From WVWW01 sp041568335 (GTDB lineage: Bacteria; Acidobacteriota; Polarisedimenticolia; Polarisedimenticolales; Polarisedimenticolaceae), in the NCBI GenBank assembly GCA_041568335.1, contig JBFFZZ010000002.1, positions 1-40,237 on the forward strand: a stretch of DNA of 40,237 nucleotides. The letters run 5' to 3'. The position numbers and the translations under genes were made by a program. Shown here piece by piece: positions 22,939 through 32,034 of the stretch. Within the stretch, counting starts at the first letter, position 1. Each line of letters starts with the position of its first letter. Below the pieces are notes generated by a model, which searched no databases, was not told where the DNA came from, and worked only from the letters and a program-made list of their open reading frames with translations.

Positions 22939-25014
22939 CTAGCGGGTCCGACTCGTCCCTTCCGCGGCGCGATCCAGACGCGCCAGGTGTCGCCGTGTTT
23001 CGACCGAATGCGGGGACAGACGAAGCGTTTCCGAATAATGCTTACGGGCGCGGTCCAGCTCCCCGCGGGCCTCGGCCGCGATCCCCAGCGCGTTGTGCGC
23101 CGTGGCCATCGAGGGGTGAGCCGCTACCGCCCGTTCGAAGCGCGCCAGCGCGCCGTCCAGATCGCCACGGGAGTAGTACAGGGCTCCGAGGTTGTAGTGC
23201 GCCTCCGCGTAGCCCGGATCGAGGGTGGTGGCCCGGATCCAGCGTCGCTCGGCTTCCGCGCTGCGTCCTTGCCGGTACAGCGCCAGGCCGAGGTTGTAGT
23301 GTGCTTCCGGGAGATGCGGATCGAGGCGCAACGCCTCGCGACAATAGGTCAGGTAACCGGCCAAATCACCGTCCTGTTCCCGCTTCAGTGCCTGGCGCAG
23401 CGCATCGACGGCGGCCACGTCCCGCGACGCTGCCCGCACGACGGGCGCCACGAGGTTCTCGATCGGCGCGTACGAGTCTTCGAGGACGAGGGCTTCGGGA
23501 CGCGCCATGTAGGCGGCCAGCCGTGCCTCGTCGACGCGGAGAGCCCCGGGCGAGTCTCCTGCGGCGGCCGGCAACGGTCCGTCGATCGCCCGATTGCTCG
23601 CCGCCAGCACGAGCGTCACGCGCCCGGCGCCCTCGGCGTTCTCGAGGTCGTCGGAGCTGAACAGCGCAACGTGCCCGAACACCTCACCCAGTGTGCGGCC
23701 GAGCGCCCCGACCAGCAGGCCGCTGTCGACGACGTCGATGACATTCATCAACAGCAGCCCGTCCCCGGCGAGCAACGCCTCGGCCTTCGCAAAGAACTCT
23801 TTCGTGGTTACCTGGTAGGGGATGGCGAAGTCGTTGAGGGCATCGATGTAGATGACGTCGTAAGGCTCGAATCCGCCAGCGTCGCGGAGCCGGCGGGCCG
23901 CCTGGTTCACGAACACGCGGCCGTCGACGTGGTGGATGCGAATCCCGCTGTCTTCCCGAAGACCGAATGCGGCGCGCGCCGCACGCGTCACCGCAGCATC
24001 GATCTCGACCACCTCGATCTCCGCGGCCGGCCAGTGTTGCTCGACATATCGCGGGAACACGTAGCCGCCGCCGCCGATCATCAGGGCGCGCAGCGGTTCG
24101 TCGAAAGTGCGGTGGCCCCGCGTCAGCTCGGCGAAGACCCGCGTGTAGCCGTAGCGCATCTCGTTGGCCGCGCCGACCGTGATCTGGCTATGCAGGAGCT
24201 TGTCGAGGTACATGCCGTGGATTTCCGGATCCCGCGAGAGGCGCCGAATCTCGATGTTCGAGTAGCGGCTTTCGTCGCGGTAGAGGACGTCCTCGTTGTC
24301 GGGCGCGCGTAGGGCCAGCTTGTGTCCGAGAGAGGCGGCCCAGCCGGCGTTGCTGGAGGAGAGAAAGAACCCGGCCAGCACGAGGGCCGCCCACGTCCAC
24401 GACTGCGGCTTGCGGACGGCGTGGAGGAGCCCGGCGACGGCGAGGACGAGCGAGACGCTCCAGATGATGGCCGCGGTACCCATCAGGCTCACCAGAAAAA
24501 AGCCCGTCAGGAACGTGCCCACGATGCTGCCGATCACGCCCCAGGCGTAGATGCCACCGAGCGTTCGCCCCGCGGGCCGACCGAACGACAGGGCCAGCTT
24601 GCCCACGACCGGCCCGATCGTGCCGAGCAGCGCCGCCGGGACAAAGAAGACCAGCGCGACGTGAACGGCCACCCTGAGCGGCCACACCAGCTCCCAGAGA
24701 AGCTCCGATTCACCCACGAGGTTGTTGAAGACGTTGATGGCGACACACGTCGCCGACGCCAAAATGAACAGCCGGCTCAACGCCGGACGCGCGGGGTAAC
24801 GGTCCGCGATCCGGCCGCCGATCCAGTTCCCCAGCGCCAGCCCACCCAGGATGATCCCGATCACCGAGGTCCAGGTGTAGATCGAGGAGCCGAGGTGCCG
24901 CGAGATGATCCTCCCGGCGACAAGCTCCACGACCATCACGCAGAAGCTGGACACGAAGACCGTCGCGTAGGCCGCGAACCAGGCGGCCCGGCGATCCTGC
25001 TCGGAAACGCTCAT
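22939..25014 (-). CDS. MFS/spermidine-synthase-like fusion with C-terminal TPRs
   Basis: A 691-residue protein in three parts. Residues ~10-220 contain about seven to eight membrane helices of the 'fused MFS/spermidine synthase' type (VVELVAGRIISRHLGSSIYTW start). Residues ~235-500 are a Rossmann domain like spermidine synthase: GGGGYVFPRY, EVVEIDAAV, then YDVIYIDALNDFAIPYQ. The acidic DSTDP-type motif of true aminopropyltransferases is not visible, so polyamine synthesis is doubtful. The C-terminal ~125 residues are three clear TPRs (three repeats of the A-Y/H-N-LG pattern). ATG 25014 begins a membrane-protein-like N-terminus. It is divergent from the TMTC-like gene across 98 bases. The substrate is unknown; a membrane-bound methyl- or aminopropyl-transferase-like role is possible. 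Confidence 0.85.
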   Translation of the reverse strand: MSVSEQDRRAAWFAAYATVFVSSFCVMVVELVAGRIISRHLGSSIYTWTSVIGIILGGLALGNWIGGRIADRYPARPALSRLFILASATCVAINVFNNLVGESELLWELVWPLRVAVHVALVFFVPAALLGTIGPVVGKLALSFGRPAGRTLGGIYAWGVIGSIVGTFLTGFFLVSLMGTAAIIWSVSLVLAVAGLLHAVRKPQSWTWAALVLAGFFLSSSNAGWAASLGHKLALRAPDNEDVLYRDESRYSNIEIRRLSRDPEIHGMYLDKLLHSQITVGAANEMRYGYTRVFAELTRGHRTFDEPLRALMIGGGGYVFPRYVEQHWPAAEIEVVEIDAAVTRAARAAFGLREDSGIRIHHVDGRVFVNQAARRLRDAGGFEPYDVIYIDALNDFAIPYQVTTKEFFAKAEALLAGDGLLLMNVIDVVDSGLLVGALGRTLGEVFGHVALFSSDDLENAEGAGRVTLVLAASNRAIDGPLPAAAGDSPGALRVDEARLAAYMARPEALVLEDSYAPIENLVAPVVRAASRDVAAVDALRQALKREQDGDLAGYLTYCREALRLDPHLPEAHYNLGLALYRQGRSAEAERRWIRATTLDPGYAEAHYNLGALYYSRGDLDGALARFERAVAAHPSMATAHNALGIAAEARGELDRARKHYSETLRLSPHSVETRRHLARLDRAAEGTSRTR

Positions 25015-25112
25015 CGAGGTCGAACCTAGGCCGCCCGCGACCGCGGTCAAGCAAGCGATTTGACCGCCCGGGAAGCCGGAACCTAGCTTCGTCCCCGGAG
25101 GAGTGCGACGGT

Positions 25113-26927
25113 TTGGAGGCGCCGAAGAGAACACCGCGGTGGATCGTCCCGGCGATCGGGGGGCTGGTGCTGCTTTCCCTCGGTCTGTCGCTCGCCGGGG
25201 AGTTCGTGTGGGACGATCACCCGCTGATCGTCCAGAACTCGCTCATCAAGAAGGCCGATCGCCTGGGCGATATCCTGACGCGTGGCTTCTGGGAGAGCGA
25301 CGACAGCCACGACCGGTTCCGCGCGTTCTTCCGGCCGGTCGTCATCGTCAGTTACCTGATGGACTACACGGTCTGGGGTCCGGAGCCGTTCGGCTTCCAC
25401 CTCACGAACCTGTTGCTCCACTTCGCCTGTTGTCTCTTGGTGCTGCGTCTGACGCTCGACGAGGGACTCGATCCACGCGCGGGCTTTGCCGGGGCGGCGT
25501 TGTTCGCGGTTCATCCGGTGCACGTCGAGTCCGTGAGCTGGATCTCCGGGCGGACGGACCTGATCGCCTGTCTCCTCATGCTCGCCGCGTTCGCCTGTCA
25601 CACCCGGCGGGAGGGCCGCCTCCCGTTCCGAGTCGCCTCGTGGCTGTTGTTCGGCTGCGCGCTTTACTCCAAGGAGATGGCGGCCACGTTGCCCGCCGTC
25701 GTCGCGGTGTCGGCCTGGCTGAGTGGGCCGTTGTCGGGCCGCTTGCGCCGGGCAACGTCGGCCTCGGCGCCGTTCTTCGCGATCCTCGGTCTGTACCTGT
25801 TGAGCCGGCTCACGGTGCTCGAGAGTGCCGCCGGGCCGCTCTACACGCTTGGCGTGGTGAGCTGGGTCGCGACCGGCCTGTTCGTCGTCAGCCGCTACCT
25901 CACGCTGCTCCTGCTACCACTCGGCCTCGACGCGCACTACCCCTACAAGCCGATCGAGACATTGGCCGACCCGCGTGTCGTGATCGGGGCGCTGATGCTC
26001 GCCGTCCTGGTCTTCGCCGCGTGGCGCCTGGCGCGCGTTCGAAGCCGGGCGCTGTTCTGGTTGGCCTGGGCCGCGGTGACGCTGACCCCGGTGCTGCTCT
26101 TCGGTCGCTTCGGTGACATCCTGCTGGCGGACCGGTTCCTTTACATCCCCTCGGTCGGGGCCGCCCTGCTGGCGGCGTTCGGGATCCATGCCGTGATGCG
26201 GGTGGAGCGAGCCGGTGTGTGTCGGGGGGGGCTGGCGGCCACCGCCCTGCTGGTCGGGCTGCTGTCGGTCCTGAGCGTGTCGCGCACGCTCGTCTGGGCC
26301 GACGACGAGCGTCTGTTCACCGACATGCTCGAGACATCGCCGCACTCGGCCCTGGTGCACAACAACCTCGGCCTCGCCATGTATCACAGTGAGGACCTGC
26401 CCAACGCGATCGAGCATTTCCAAGCGGCAACCGAGCTGGCCCCCGAGTACGCGCTGGCCTTCAACAACCTCGCCGCGGCGCAGCACCGCGCCGGCCAGGT
26501 TGCCGAGGCCCTGGCGAACTACGAGCTGGCCCTGAAGCACGCGCCGCGCCTGATGATGGCGCTGGCAAACCGCGGCCATCTGCTCGTCGAGCTCGGTCGC
26601 GCCGACAGGGGACTGGCCGCGCTGCGCGAGGCGGTCGAGGTGCATCCGAAAGCGCCGACCCTGCTCTACGCCCTGGCCGATTCGCTGGTCCTCGACGGGC
26701 AGCCCGAGGAGGCGCTCGTCTGGCTGGACCGGATTCGCCAGGTCGACCCGGGGTTTCCCGAGAGGTTCTACCTGCTGGGCAAGATCCATTACCAGGCGGG
26801 CCGAATCGACCAGGCGGCCGAGGCGATGAGCCTCTTCCTCGACCGGCGCGACGGGGTCGGCCCGCAGGGCGAGTTCGCCCGGGAGGTGCTGCGCCGCGCC
26901 CAGCGGCGCGCGGCGTCGACCGATTGA
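25113..26927 (+). CDS. TMTC-like GT-C membrane glycosyltransferase with TPRs
   Basis: A 604-residue polytopic protein like the TMTC O-mannosyltransferases. After the first membrane helix comes FVWDDHPLI with the Asp34-Asp35 pair expected in the catalytic outer loop of GT-C enzymes. Next are HPVHVESVSW, a KEMAATLP stretch and RFLYIPSVG, all recurring in this family, with about nine membrane helices to residue ~400. Residues ~405-600 hold five TPRs. It probably transfers a sugar from a lipid-linked donor to an exported acceptor at the outer face of the membrane. The start is TTG 25113: GGAGGAG at 25097-25103 gives 9-base spacing and no ATG is near. It heads a rightward run with the deacetylase gene 96 bases downstream. 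Confidence 0.83.
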   Translation: MEAPKRTPRWIVPAIGGLVLLSLGLSLAGEFVWDDHPLIVQNSLIKKADRLGDILTRGFWESDDSHDRFRAFFRPVVIVSYLMDYTVWGPEPFGFHLTNLLLHFACCLLVLRLTLDEGLDPRAGFAGAALFAVHPVHVESVSWISGRTDLIACLLMLAAFACHTRREGRLPFRVASWLLFGCALYSKEMAATLPAVVAVSAWLSGPLSGRLRRATSASAPFFAILGLYLLSRLTVLESAAGPLYTLGVVSWVATGLFVVSRYLTLLLLPLGLDAHYPYKPIETLADPRVVIGALMLAVLVFAAWRLARVRSRALFWLAWAAVTLTPVLLFGRFGDILLADRFLYIPSVGAALLAAFGIHAVMRVERAGVCRGGLAATALLVGLLSVLSVSRTLVWADDERLFTDMLETSPHSALVHNNLGLAMYHSEDLPNAIEHFQAATELAPEYALAFNNLAAAQHRAGQVAEALANYELALKHAPRLMMALANRGHLLVELGRADRGLAALREAVEVHPKAPTLLYALADSLVLDGQPEEALVWLDRIRQVDPGFPERFYLLGKIHYQAGRIDQAAEAMSLFLDRRDGVGPQGEFAREVLRRAQRRAASTD

Positions 26928-27023
26928 ATCCGGGTCGGACCCGCCGCTAGCCCCTTTCCCTCCCAGAACCTAGGTTTCGCAAGGGGGCCGGACAACGGCG
27001 GACCCCATAAAGAAGAAGCCACG

Positions 27024-27860
27024 ATGCGCAGCGACTGCCTTCTCAGTGTCGATCTGGAGGCCTGGTACCACGCCCGGCTGGCCGGGGTGCGCCCGGCCGA
27101 TTACGAATCGCGGGACTCCCTGCTCGACGGCCAGGTCGGCACGCTCCTCGACCTCCTCGACCGGATGGGGGCGAGGGCGACGTTCTTCACGCTGGGAAGC
27201 GTGGCACGCCGTCATCCCGAGCTCGTCCGGCGTATCGCCGACCGACACGAGGTGGCCTGCCACGGCGAGACGCATGCCGACCTTCGCGACCTGGATCGAG
27301 AGGCGCTGCGCCGGGAACTGCGCTCCTCGCGGGCCAGGTTGCAAGACCTTTCGGGCCAACCGGTGATCGGCTTCCGGGCGCCCAATTGGTCGATGGCCGG
27401 CAACGAGACCTGGGCGTTTCCCGTGCTGGTCGAGGAGGGCTTCCGTTACGATTCCAGCCTCGTTCCCGGGTCCGGCCTGCTCTTCATACCCGGCGATCGC
27501 GACATGCCGCACGCACCGCACCCGCGGCCGGACCACCCCGGCCTCTGGGAGTTCCCCCCGACGGTGATGCGGCTTCCCGCGCTCTCGTTCCCCGCCGGCG
27601 GAGCGTTCCTGCGACTCCTGCCGACGATCGTCATTCGGCGAATCCTCGAACGCGCGCGAGGGAGCGGTGCCGTTCCGCATCTGCACCTGCATCCGTGGGA
27701 GCTCGAGCGCGCCGCGCCGCGCGATCTCCCGCTGTGGCGGCGAGTCGTCCTGTTCGGCGGTGCGGCCGCGTCGACAACGAAGCTGTCGAGGTTGCTGGAG
27801 CGCTGCCGGGGCGTCGCGATCGAGGATGTCTGGCGGTCGCTCGCGGCGAGCACGGCATGA
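27024..27860 (+). CDS. Polysaccharide deacetylase (NodB homology)
   Basis: A 278-residue carbohydrate esterase 4-type protein of the cytoplasmic-looking DUF3473-related sort. Asp10 in LLSVDLEAW is the family's N-terminal acid motif. His80 and His84 in CHGETHADL are the metal ligands. RAP at 118-120 (FRAPNWSM) is the third motif, and HLHPWEL near residue 225 is the C-terminal His motif. It would remove N-acetyl groups from a sugar, either free, lipid-linked or polymeric. No signal peptide is seen, so an intermediate on the inner face of the membrane is a likely substrate. Its stop overlaps the start of the flavoprotein gene by 4 bases (ATGA). The context of GT-C proteins and a mutase-like flavoprotein supports a surface-glycan pathway. 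Confidence 0.87.
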   Translation: MRSDCLLSVDLEAWYHARLAGVRPADYESRDSLLDGQVGTLLDLLDRMGARATFFTLGSVARRHPELVRRIADRHEVACHGETHADLRDLDREALRRELRSSRARLQDLSGQPVIGFRAPNWSMAGNETWAFPVLVEEGFRYDSSLVPGSGLLFIPGDRDMPHAPHPRPDHPGLWEFPPTVMRLPALSFPAGGAFLRLLPTIVIRRILERARGSGAVPHLHLHPWELERAAPRDLPLWRRVVLFGGAAASTTKLSRLLERCRGVAIEDVWRSLAASTA

Positions 27861-29203
27861 GGGCCGTCGTCCTCGGTGGCGGGATTGCCGGGTTGACCGC
27901 CGGATTGCGGCTCGTCGAAGCCGGGGCCAAGACCACGATCATCGAGGCGGCGCCGTACGCCGGCGGGCTGGCCTACGGCTTCCGCTCCGAGGGTTACACG
28001 TTCGATTTCTTTTCCCACCGCTTGTGGACGCGGGACGCCGAGGTGCTCGACCGTGTCCAACGCTGGTCGACGACCGAGCTGGTCTCGCGTCACAAGGTCA
28101 GCCGTATCCTGCTCGACGGGCGGCTGTACAACTACCCGATCGACCTGCGCGACCTGCTGGCCGGCCGGTCGGGGCGGATGGCGCTACGTGCCCTCGGCGG
28201 CTATCTCGGCGCGAAGCTGCGACGCAGCCCCGAGGAGAACGGGAACTTCCGCTCGCACCTGGTCTCGCGCTTCGGCGAGCCGCTGTTCAACGTCTTCTTC
28301 GGCCCCTACACCGAGAAGCTCTACGGCACGCATCCAGCAGCGATCTCGATGGACCTAGCGCTCGGCGCGGTGCCCAAGGCGGGGATCTTCCGCCAGCTCG
28401 CCTACCGCCTGGCGCGCCGGGTCGATCACTGGGACGAGTTCCTCTATCCCCGCGGCGGTTTCATGAACCTGCCCGACGGGATGGCGGCCGCCTTCGAGGC
28501 CGCCGGCGGGCGGTTGCGGCTGGGTCACGGGCTCCACGGATTGCGCGCGGCCGGGAGGAGGATCACCGGTGTCGGCGCCGACGGGCCGGGCGGACGAGTC
28601 GAGCTCGACGCCGACCTGGTGATCGCGACGATCCCGCTTCCCGCCCTGCTCGGTGCGCTCGGCTCGCCCCCACCGGCTGCGGTCGCCGCAGCCGTCCGCC
28701 AACTACGCACGCGCGCGATGGTTGCCGTGTATCTGGGAATCGATCAAACCCGACTGAGCGAAGATCACTGGATCTACGTCCCGGACGGCGAGATCCTGTT
28801 CAATCGCCTCAGCGAGACGACGAACTATTCCGACGGTATGGCGCCTTCCGGGAAGACCGGGATCTGTGCCGAGATCGCCTGCGATCGCGGCGACGCCACC
28901 TGGAATCTGGACGACCGCGCCGTCGCCGACCGTGTGGTCGAGGATCTCGTGCGCATCGGCCTGTTGCCTCGCGCCGGCCAGGTGGAGCGCGTGTGGGTCC
29001 GGCGCTTCGGCGGCGCCTACCCGGTCTACGGCGTGGACTATCGCGAGCAGCTGTCCACGGTCCTCGCGCATCTCGCGAGGTTCGAGAACCTGAAGGTGTG
29101 CGGGCGCCAGGGGTCCTTCTGGTACGGCAGTACCGCGCAGGGGATCCGCCAGGCGCTCGACGTCGTCGAGAAGATCGACCTCTCCGCGATCCACGCGGCC
29201 TGA
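27857..29203 (+). CDS. FAD-dependent UDP-galactopyranose-mutase-like protein
   Basis: A 448-residue flavoprotein of the amine-oxidase/UDP-galactopyranose mutase clan. The FAD-binding motif is GGGIAG at residues 7-12, with a Glu at the end of the second strand (IIEAAPYAGG). The central part contains FGPYTEKLYG and a GSFWYGSTAQGIRQALDV C-terminus, where the final FAD-contact segment is expected. In glycan clusters such proteins are often annotated as protoporphyrinogen oxidase or amine oxidase, but the sugar-gene neighbours favour a sugar-nucleotide mutase or a lipid/sugar oxidoreductase. The ATG overlaps the upstream stop (ATGA), which fixes the start. The next gene begins 3 bases after its stop. 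Substrate is not known. Confidence 0.78.
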   Translation: MRAVVLGGGIAGLTAGLRLVEAGAKTTIIEAAPYAGGLAYGFRSEGYTFDFFSHRLWTRDAEVLDRVQRWSTTELVSRHKVSRILLDGRLYNYPIDLRDLLAGRSGRMALRALGGYLGAKLRRSPEENGNFRSHLVSRFGEPLFNVFFGPYTEKLYGTHPAAISMDLALGAVPKAGIFRQLAYRLARRVDHWDEFLYPRGGFMNLPDGMAAAFEAAGGRLRLGHGLHGLRAAGRRITGVGADGPGGRVELDADLVIATIPLPALLGALGSPPPAAVAAAVRQLRTRAMVAVYLGIDQTRLSEDHWIYVPDGEILFNRLSETTNYSDGMAPSGKTGICAEIACDRGDATWNLDDRAVADRVVEDLVRIGLLPRAGQVERVWVRRFGGAYPVYGVDYREQLSTVLAHLARFENLKVCGRQGSFWYGSTAQGIRQALDVVEKIDLSAIHAA

Positions 29204-29206
29204 GCG

Positions 29207-31318
29207 ATGGGACCGTTCTTCAGCGGTCTCGCCTGGTCCCTCGCGCTCGGCGCGGCGCTGCTGCTGGGTGCGCGGTGGCTGTGTCGCCGCTTCCCCGAAC
29301 GCCGTCCGGCGGTCGAAGGGCTGGCCATCGGTGGTGCCGGTTCCGTCGGCCTGCTGTTGCTGTATCAGAACGTGCTCGTGCACGATGCGTTGTGGTACTA
29401 CGGCTACCTCCGTTCGGCGCTCGTCGACCGCTCGCTCGAGCTCTACGACGAGTTCGTGTTGATGAACCCGTTCGGGATGTACCTCCCGCCGCCCGAGACG
29501 CCGTTGATCCACCTCGGCACCGCCTTGCTCGAAGCCCCGGCGGCGTTGCTCGCGAGACCCGTCGCCCTCTTGCTGTCGGAAGCGGGCCTTCTTCACGGTG
29601 GCGACGGTTTCGGACCTCTGGAAGTCGGAGCCGCAACCTGGACATCGATGATGCTCGGGATCGGCGGAGTCGTCCTGGTCCACCGTCTGGTCCGGCCGGT
29701 CACGAGCGGCACGGCCTCGACGATTTCCCAGATTGCTCTCTTCTACGCCAGCCCGCTGGCGTTCTTCACCTTCGTCTGGCCGGCCTATCCGCACGCCGCG
29801 TCGGTTTTTCTGGGCGCGCTGTTCCTGCTGGTCTGGTATCGCGGCGACCGGCCGTTCCTCCTCGGTCTGCTCGGCGGCCTGCTCGTCCTCGTTCGTCCGC
29901 AGGACGCGGTCTATTTGGCCCTGCCGGGAATCGACCTGCTGCTCGCGCGCGGGCCGCTCGCGCCGCGCCTCCGCGAAGCGGCCGGGATCGGATTCGGCGT
30001 TCTCATCGGATTCGCGCCGCAGATCGTGGCCTGGATGCTCACGGCGGGAACACCGGTCGCTCACGTCTACGACGATATCGGAGACCCGTTCATCTGGACA
30101 CAACCGGCCTTCGGCGCCGTCCTGTTCTCCGGCTACAACGGATTGGTCACCTGGACGCCTTTGTGCGGTGTGGCGATCGGCGGGTTGTTTCTGCTACGTC
30201 CCACGCACCCGCGTCTGTTCCGCGGCCTGCTCGTCCTCCTGCTGCTGGAGTGGTGGGCCATCGCATCCTACGGTTACTGGTGGGGCGGCGCCTCGTTCGG
30301 CGCGCGCTATTTCCTGAGCGCCTATCCGGCGATGGGCGTCGGGCTCGCCGCTCTGGCGGCTTGGTCGGTCCGGCGCATCGGGGGCCTGGCGACCGGTTTG
30401 TGCACGGCGCCCTTCGTCTACTGGAACCTGCTCCTGATGGCGCAGTTCCGCCTGGAATGGATCCCGCACAACGTCCGCCCGGACTTCGCCGAGGTCCTGC
30501 GCCGGCAGCTGTTCGAGGCGCCCGCGGCGCTGTGGACCGGCCTGAGCGGTACGTTCGGTTGGAATCAGGTGCTGCTCGTCGAGCTGTTCGACGCGGCCTG
30601 GAGCTCGGGCAGCGTGGTACGGCTCGCGGGTTGGGTGATGCTGGTCGCGTTGCTCGTCTTTCTGGTGTTGCTGTGGGTCCGCCTCCTCGGCCCGAACGGC
30701 GTGCGTCCCGGCGTCAGAGCATCCCGTCTTTGGGGGGTCGCGAGCGTGATGGCGGCCGTTGCGGCGGTGGGCTGGACCGCGATCGTGCCCGGTTTCGGCC
30801 TGCATCGCATCGACACCGAGGCCACCCGCATGCCGGTCCGTCTAACCCCCGGGTCGGTCGAGTCGTTGACGCTCGGGCAGGCATCCGGCCCCGAAACGGC
30901 GGTGCGCATCGCGCCGGCGTCTCACTCGTCGGAACCGACACGATCGCTGGATCTCGTCAGCTTCATGCACAACGCGGAGAGGCGACGATCCGGAGAACAG
31001 GTCGCTACCCTGGCGCTGCGAGGTCGCGGTTGCGAGGGGCTTTCATGGCCGCTGCGTGCCGGGATCGAAACCGCCGAGACGGCGCCGCGACGCGCCGAGA
31101 TCGCGCGGTTGATACGGCACGACACGAGTCGTACCCGGGTCATTCAGAGCTGGTGGCAGCAGCAGGACTCGGCGTTTCATTACTGGGGCCACGCTTACCT
31201 GGCCTCCTGGGATCTGCCGGCCGGGTGCGAACCCGAGACGGTCGAGATCCGGACCACGGCAGGGCTCGGCGATCTCGAGATCCGCCGACTCGTCGTCGCG
31301 GCCCGCGACGAGCCGTGA
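29207..31318 (+). CDS. Large GT-C-like integral membrane protein
   Basis: A 703-residue protein with about 10-12 membrane helices, the first at residues ~5-22, and a C-terminal extracytoplasmic part of ~180 residues. The loop after the second helix has HDALWYYGYLRSAL...YDEF, with acidic residues placed like the catalytic loop of GT-C glycosyltransferases, though no family-specific motif is clear. A YWWGGASFGARYFL segment near residue 360 recurs in predicted dolichyl-phosphate-mannose-type transferases from bacteria. It is not a flippase or Wzx/Wzy type by eye. It starts 3 bases after the flavoprotein gene and ends in a GTGA overlap with the methyltransferase start, so the genes are coupled. 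It is a plausible sugar transferase for the same glycan. Confidence 0.7.
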   Translation: MGPFFSGLAWSLALGAALLLGARWLCRRFPERRPAVEGLAIGGAGSVGLLLLYQNVLVHDALWYYGYLRSALVDRSLELYDEFVLMNPFGMYLPPPETPLIHLGTALLEAPAALLARPVALLLSEAGLLHGGDGFGPLEVGAATWTSMMLGIGGVVLVHRLVRPVTSGTASTISQIALFYASPLAFFTFVWPAYPHAASVFLGALFLLVWYRGDRPFLLGLLGGLLVLVRPQDAVYLALPGIDLLLARGPLAPRLREAAGIGFGVLIGFAPQIVAWMLTAGTPVAHVYDDIGDPFIWTQPAFGAVLFSGYNGLVTWTPLCGVAIGGLFLLRPTHPRLFRGLLVLLLLEWWAIASYGYWWGGASFGARYFLSAYPAMGVGLAALAAWSVRRIGGLATGLCTAPFVYWNLLLMAQFRLEWIPHNVRPDFAEVLRRQLFEAPAALWTGLSGTFGWNQVLLVELFDAAWSSGSVVRLAGWVMLVALLVFLVLLWVRLLGPNGVRPGVRASRLWGVASVMAAVAAVGWTAIVPGFGLHRIDTEATRMPVRLTPGSVESLTLGQASGPETAVRIAPASHSSEPTRSLDLVSFMHNAERRRSGEQVATLALRGRGCEGLSWPLRAGIETAETAPRRAEIARLIRHDTSRTRVIQSWWQQQDSAFHYWGHAYLASWDLPAGCEPETVEIRTTAGLGDLEIRRLVVAARDEP

Positions 31319-32004
31319 GCGGAACGTCCCGATGGATCCTGCGCTTCGCGCGCCGGTCACCCGGTGTGGGCGTCCACCTCGCGATCCGAGCGATCGGTTT
31401 TCCCCGATTCCAACGGGTGGTCGATGCGCTGCCCCGCGAGGGGCGCATCCTCGACATGGGCTGCGGGCACGGCTTGCTGGCGATCCTGATCGCCTCGTCG
31501 AGCCCCGAGCGCGAGGTCGTGGGTGTCGATGTCCTGCAATCCCGGCTCGATATCGCCCGCCGGATCGCGCGCGACGCCGGGCTGAGCAACCTGCGCTTCG
31601 AATGCCGTGACTTCGCGACGCCACCGGAAGGAAAGTTCGCCGCGATCGTCTTTTCCGACTCGCTGTTCTACTACCCGCTGGAGCAGCAGGAGACGATCCT
31701 GGACGACTGCCGGGAGCGACTGGATCCGGGCGGCCTGCTGGTCGTCAAGGAACAGGGGGTCCGCCCGGCGTGGAAGGCGTGGTGCGTCCGCCGGCAGGAA
31801 CGTCTGGTCGTGGGTCTCAAGACCTCGCTCGGCGGTTCTCGCGAGTGGCGCCGCATCGCCCCCGACGGCGTCTACCTGTGGAGCGTCGATCGGCTGGCCG
31901 GGTTCCTACGCTCGCGCGGGTTGAGCGTCGTCGACGAGCCGCTCGATGCGGGCAGCTACCTGTCGCACTACCTGATCATCGCCCGCGATCCCGGTCGCAG
32001 CTGA
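31315..32004 (+). CDS. Class I SAM-dependent methyltransferase
   Basis: A 229-residue methyltransferase. The SAM motif DMGCGHG is at residues 47-53 (RILDMGCGHGLLAIL), followed by VVGVDV at the end of the second strand, FSDSLFYYPL for motif post-I, and LDPGGLLVVKEQG for motif III. This resembles the Methyltransf_25/11 type. The start is GTG 31315, overlapping the stop of the membrane protein gene by 4 bases. Co-translation with the glycan genes suggests methylation of a sugar, lipid or glycan terminus. It ends 30 bases from the convergent pilin operon; the GC-rich intervening stretch has no clear terminator. Confidence 0.87.
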   Translation: MSGTSRWILRFARRSPGVGVHLAIRAIGFPRFQRVVDALPREGRILDMGCGHGLLAILIASSSPEREVVGVDVLQSRLDIARRIARDAGLSNLRFECRDFATPPEGKFAAIVFSDSLFYYPLEQQETILDDCRERLDPGGLLVVKEQGVRPAWKAWCVRRQERLVVGLKTSLGGSREWRRIAPDGVYLWSVDRLAGFLRSRGLSVVDEPLDAGSYLSHYLIIARDPGRS

Positions 32005-32034
32005 GTCCCCGGACGATCGGGTCGACGCCCGGGA

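Noticed and set aside
22995..24312. Plus-strand open frames opposite the MFS/TPR fusion
   Set aside because: Arg/Pro-rich shadow frames with no family motif; the minus strand has a well-supported three-part protein.
27667..31314. A very long plus-strand open frame running into the methyltransferase
   Set aside because: It covers the deacetylase, flavoprotein and GT-C genes in another frame. Only the last part (from 31315) is a real gene; the rest is Arg/Pro-rich shadow sequence.
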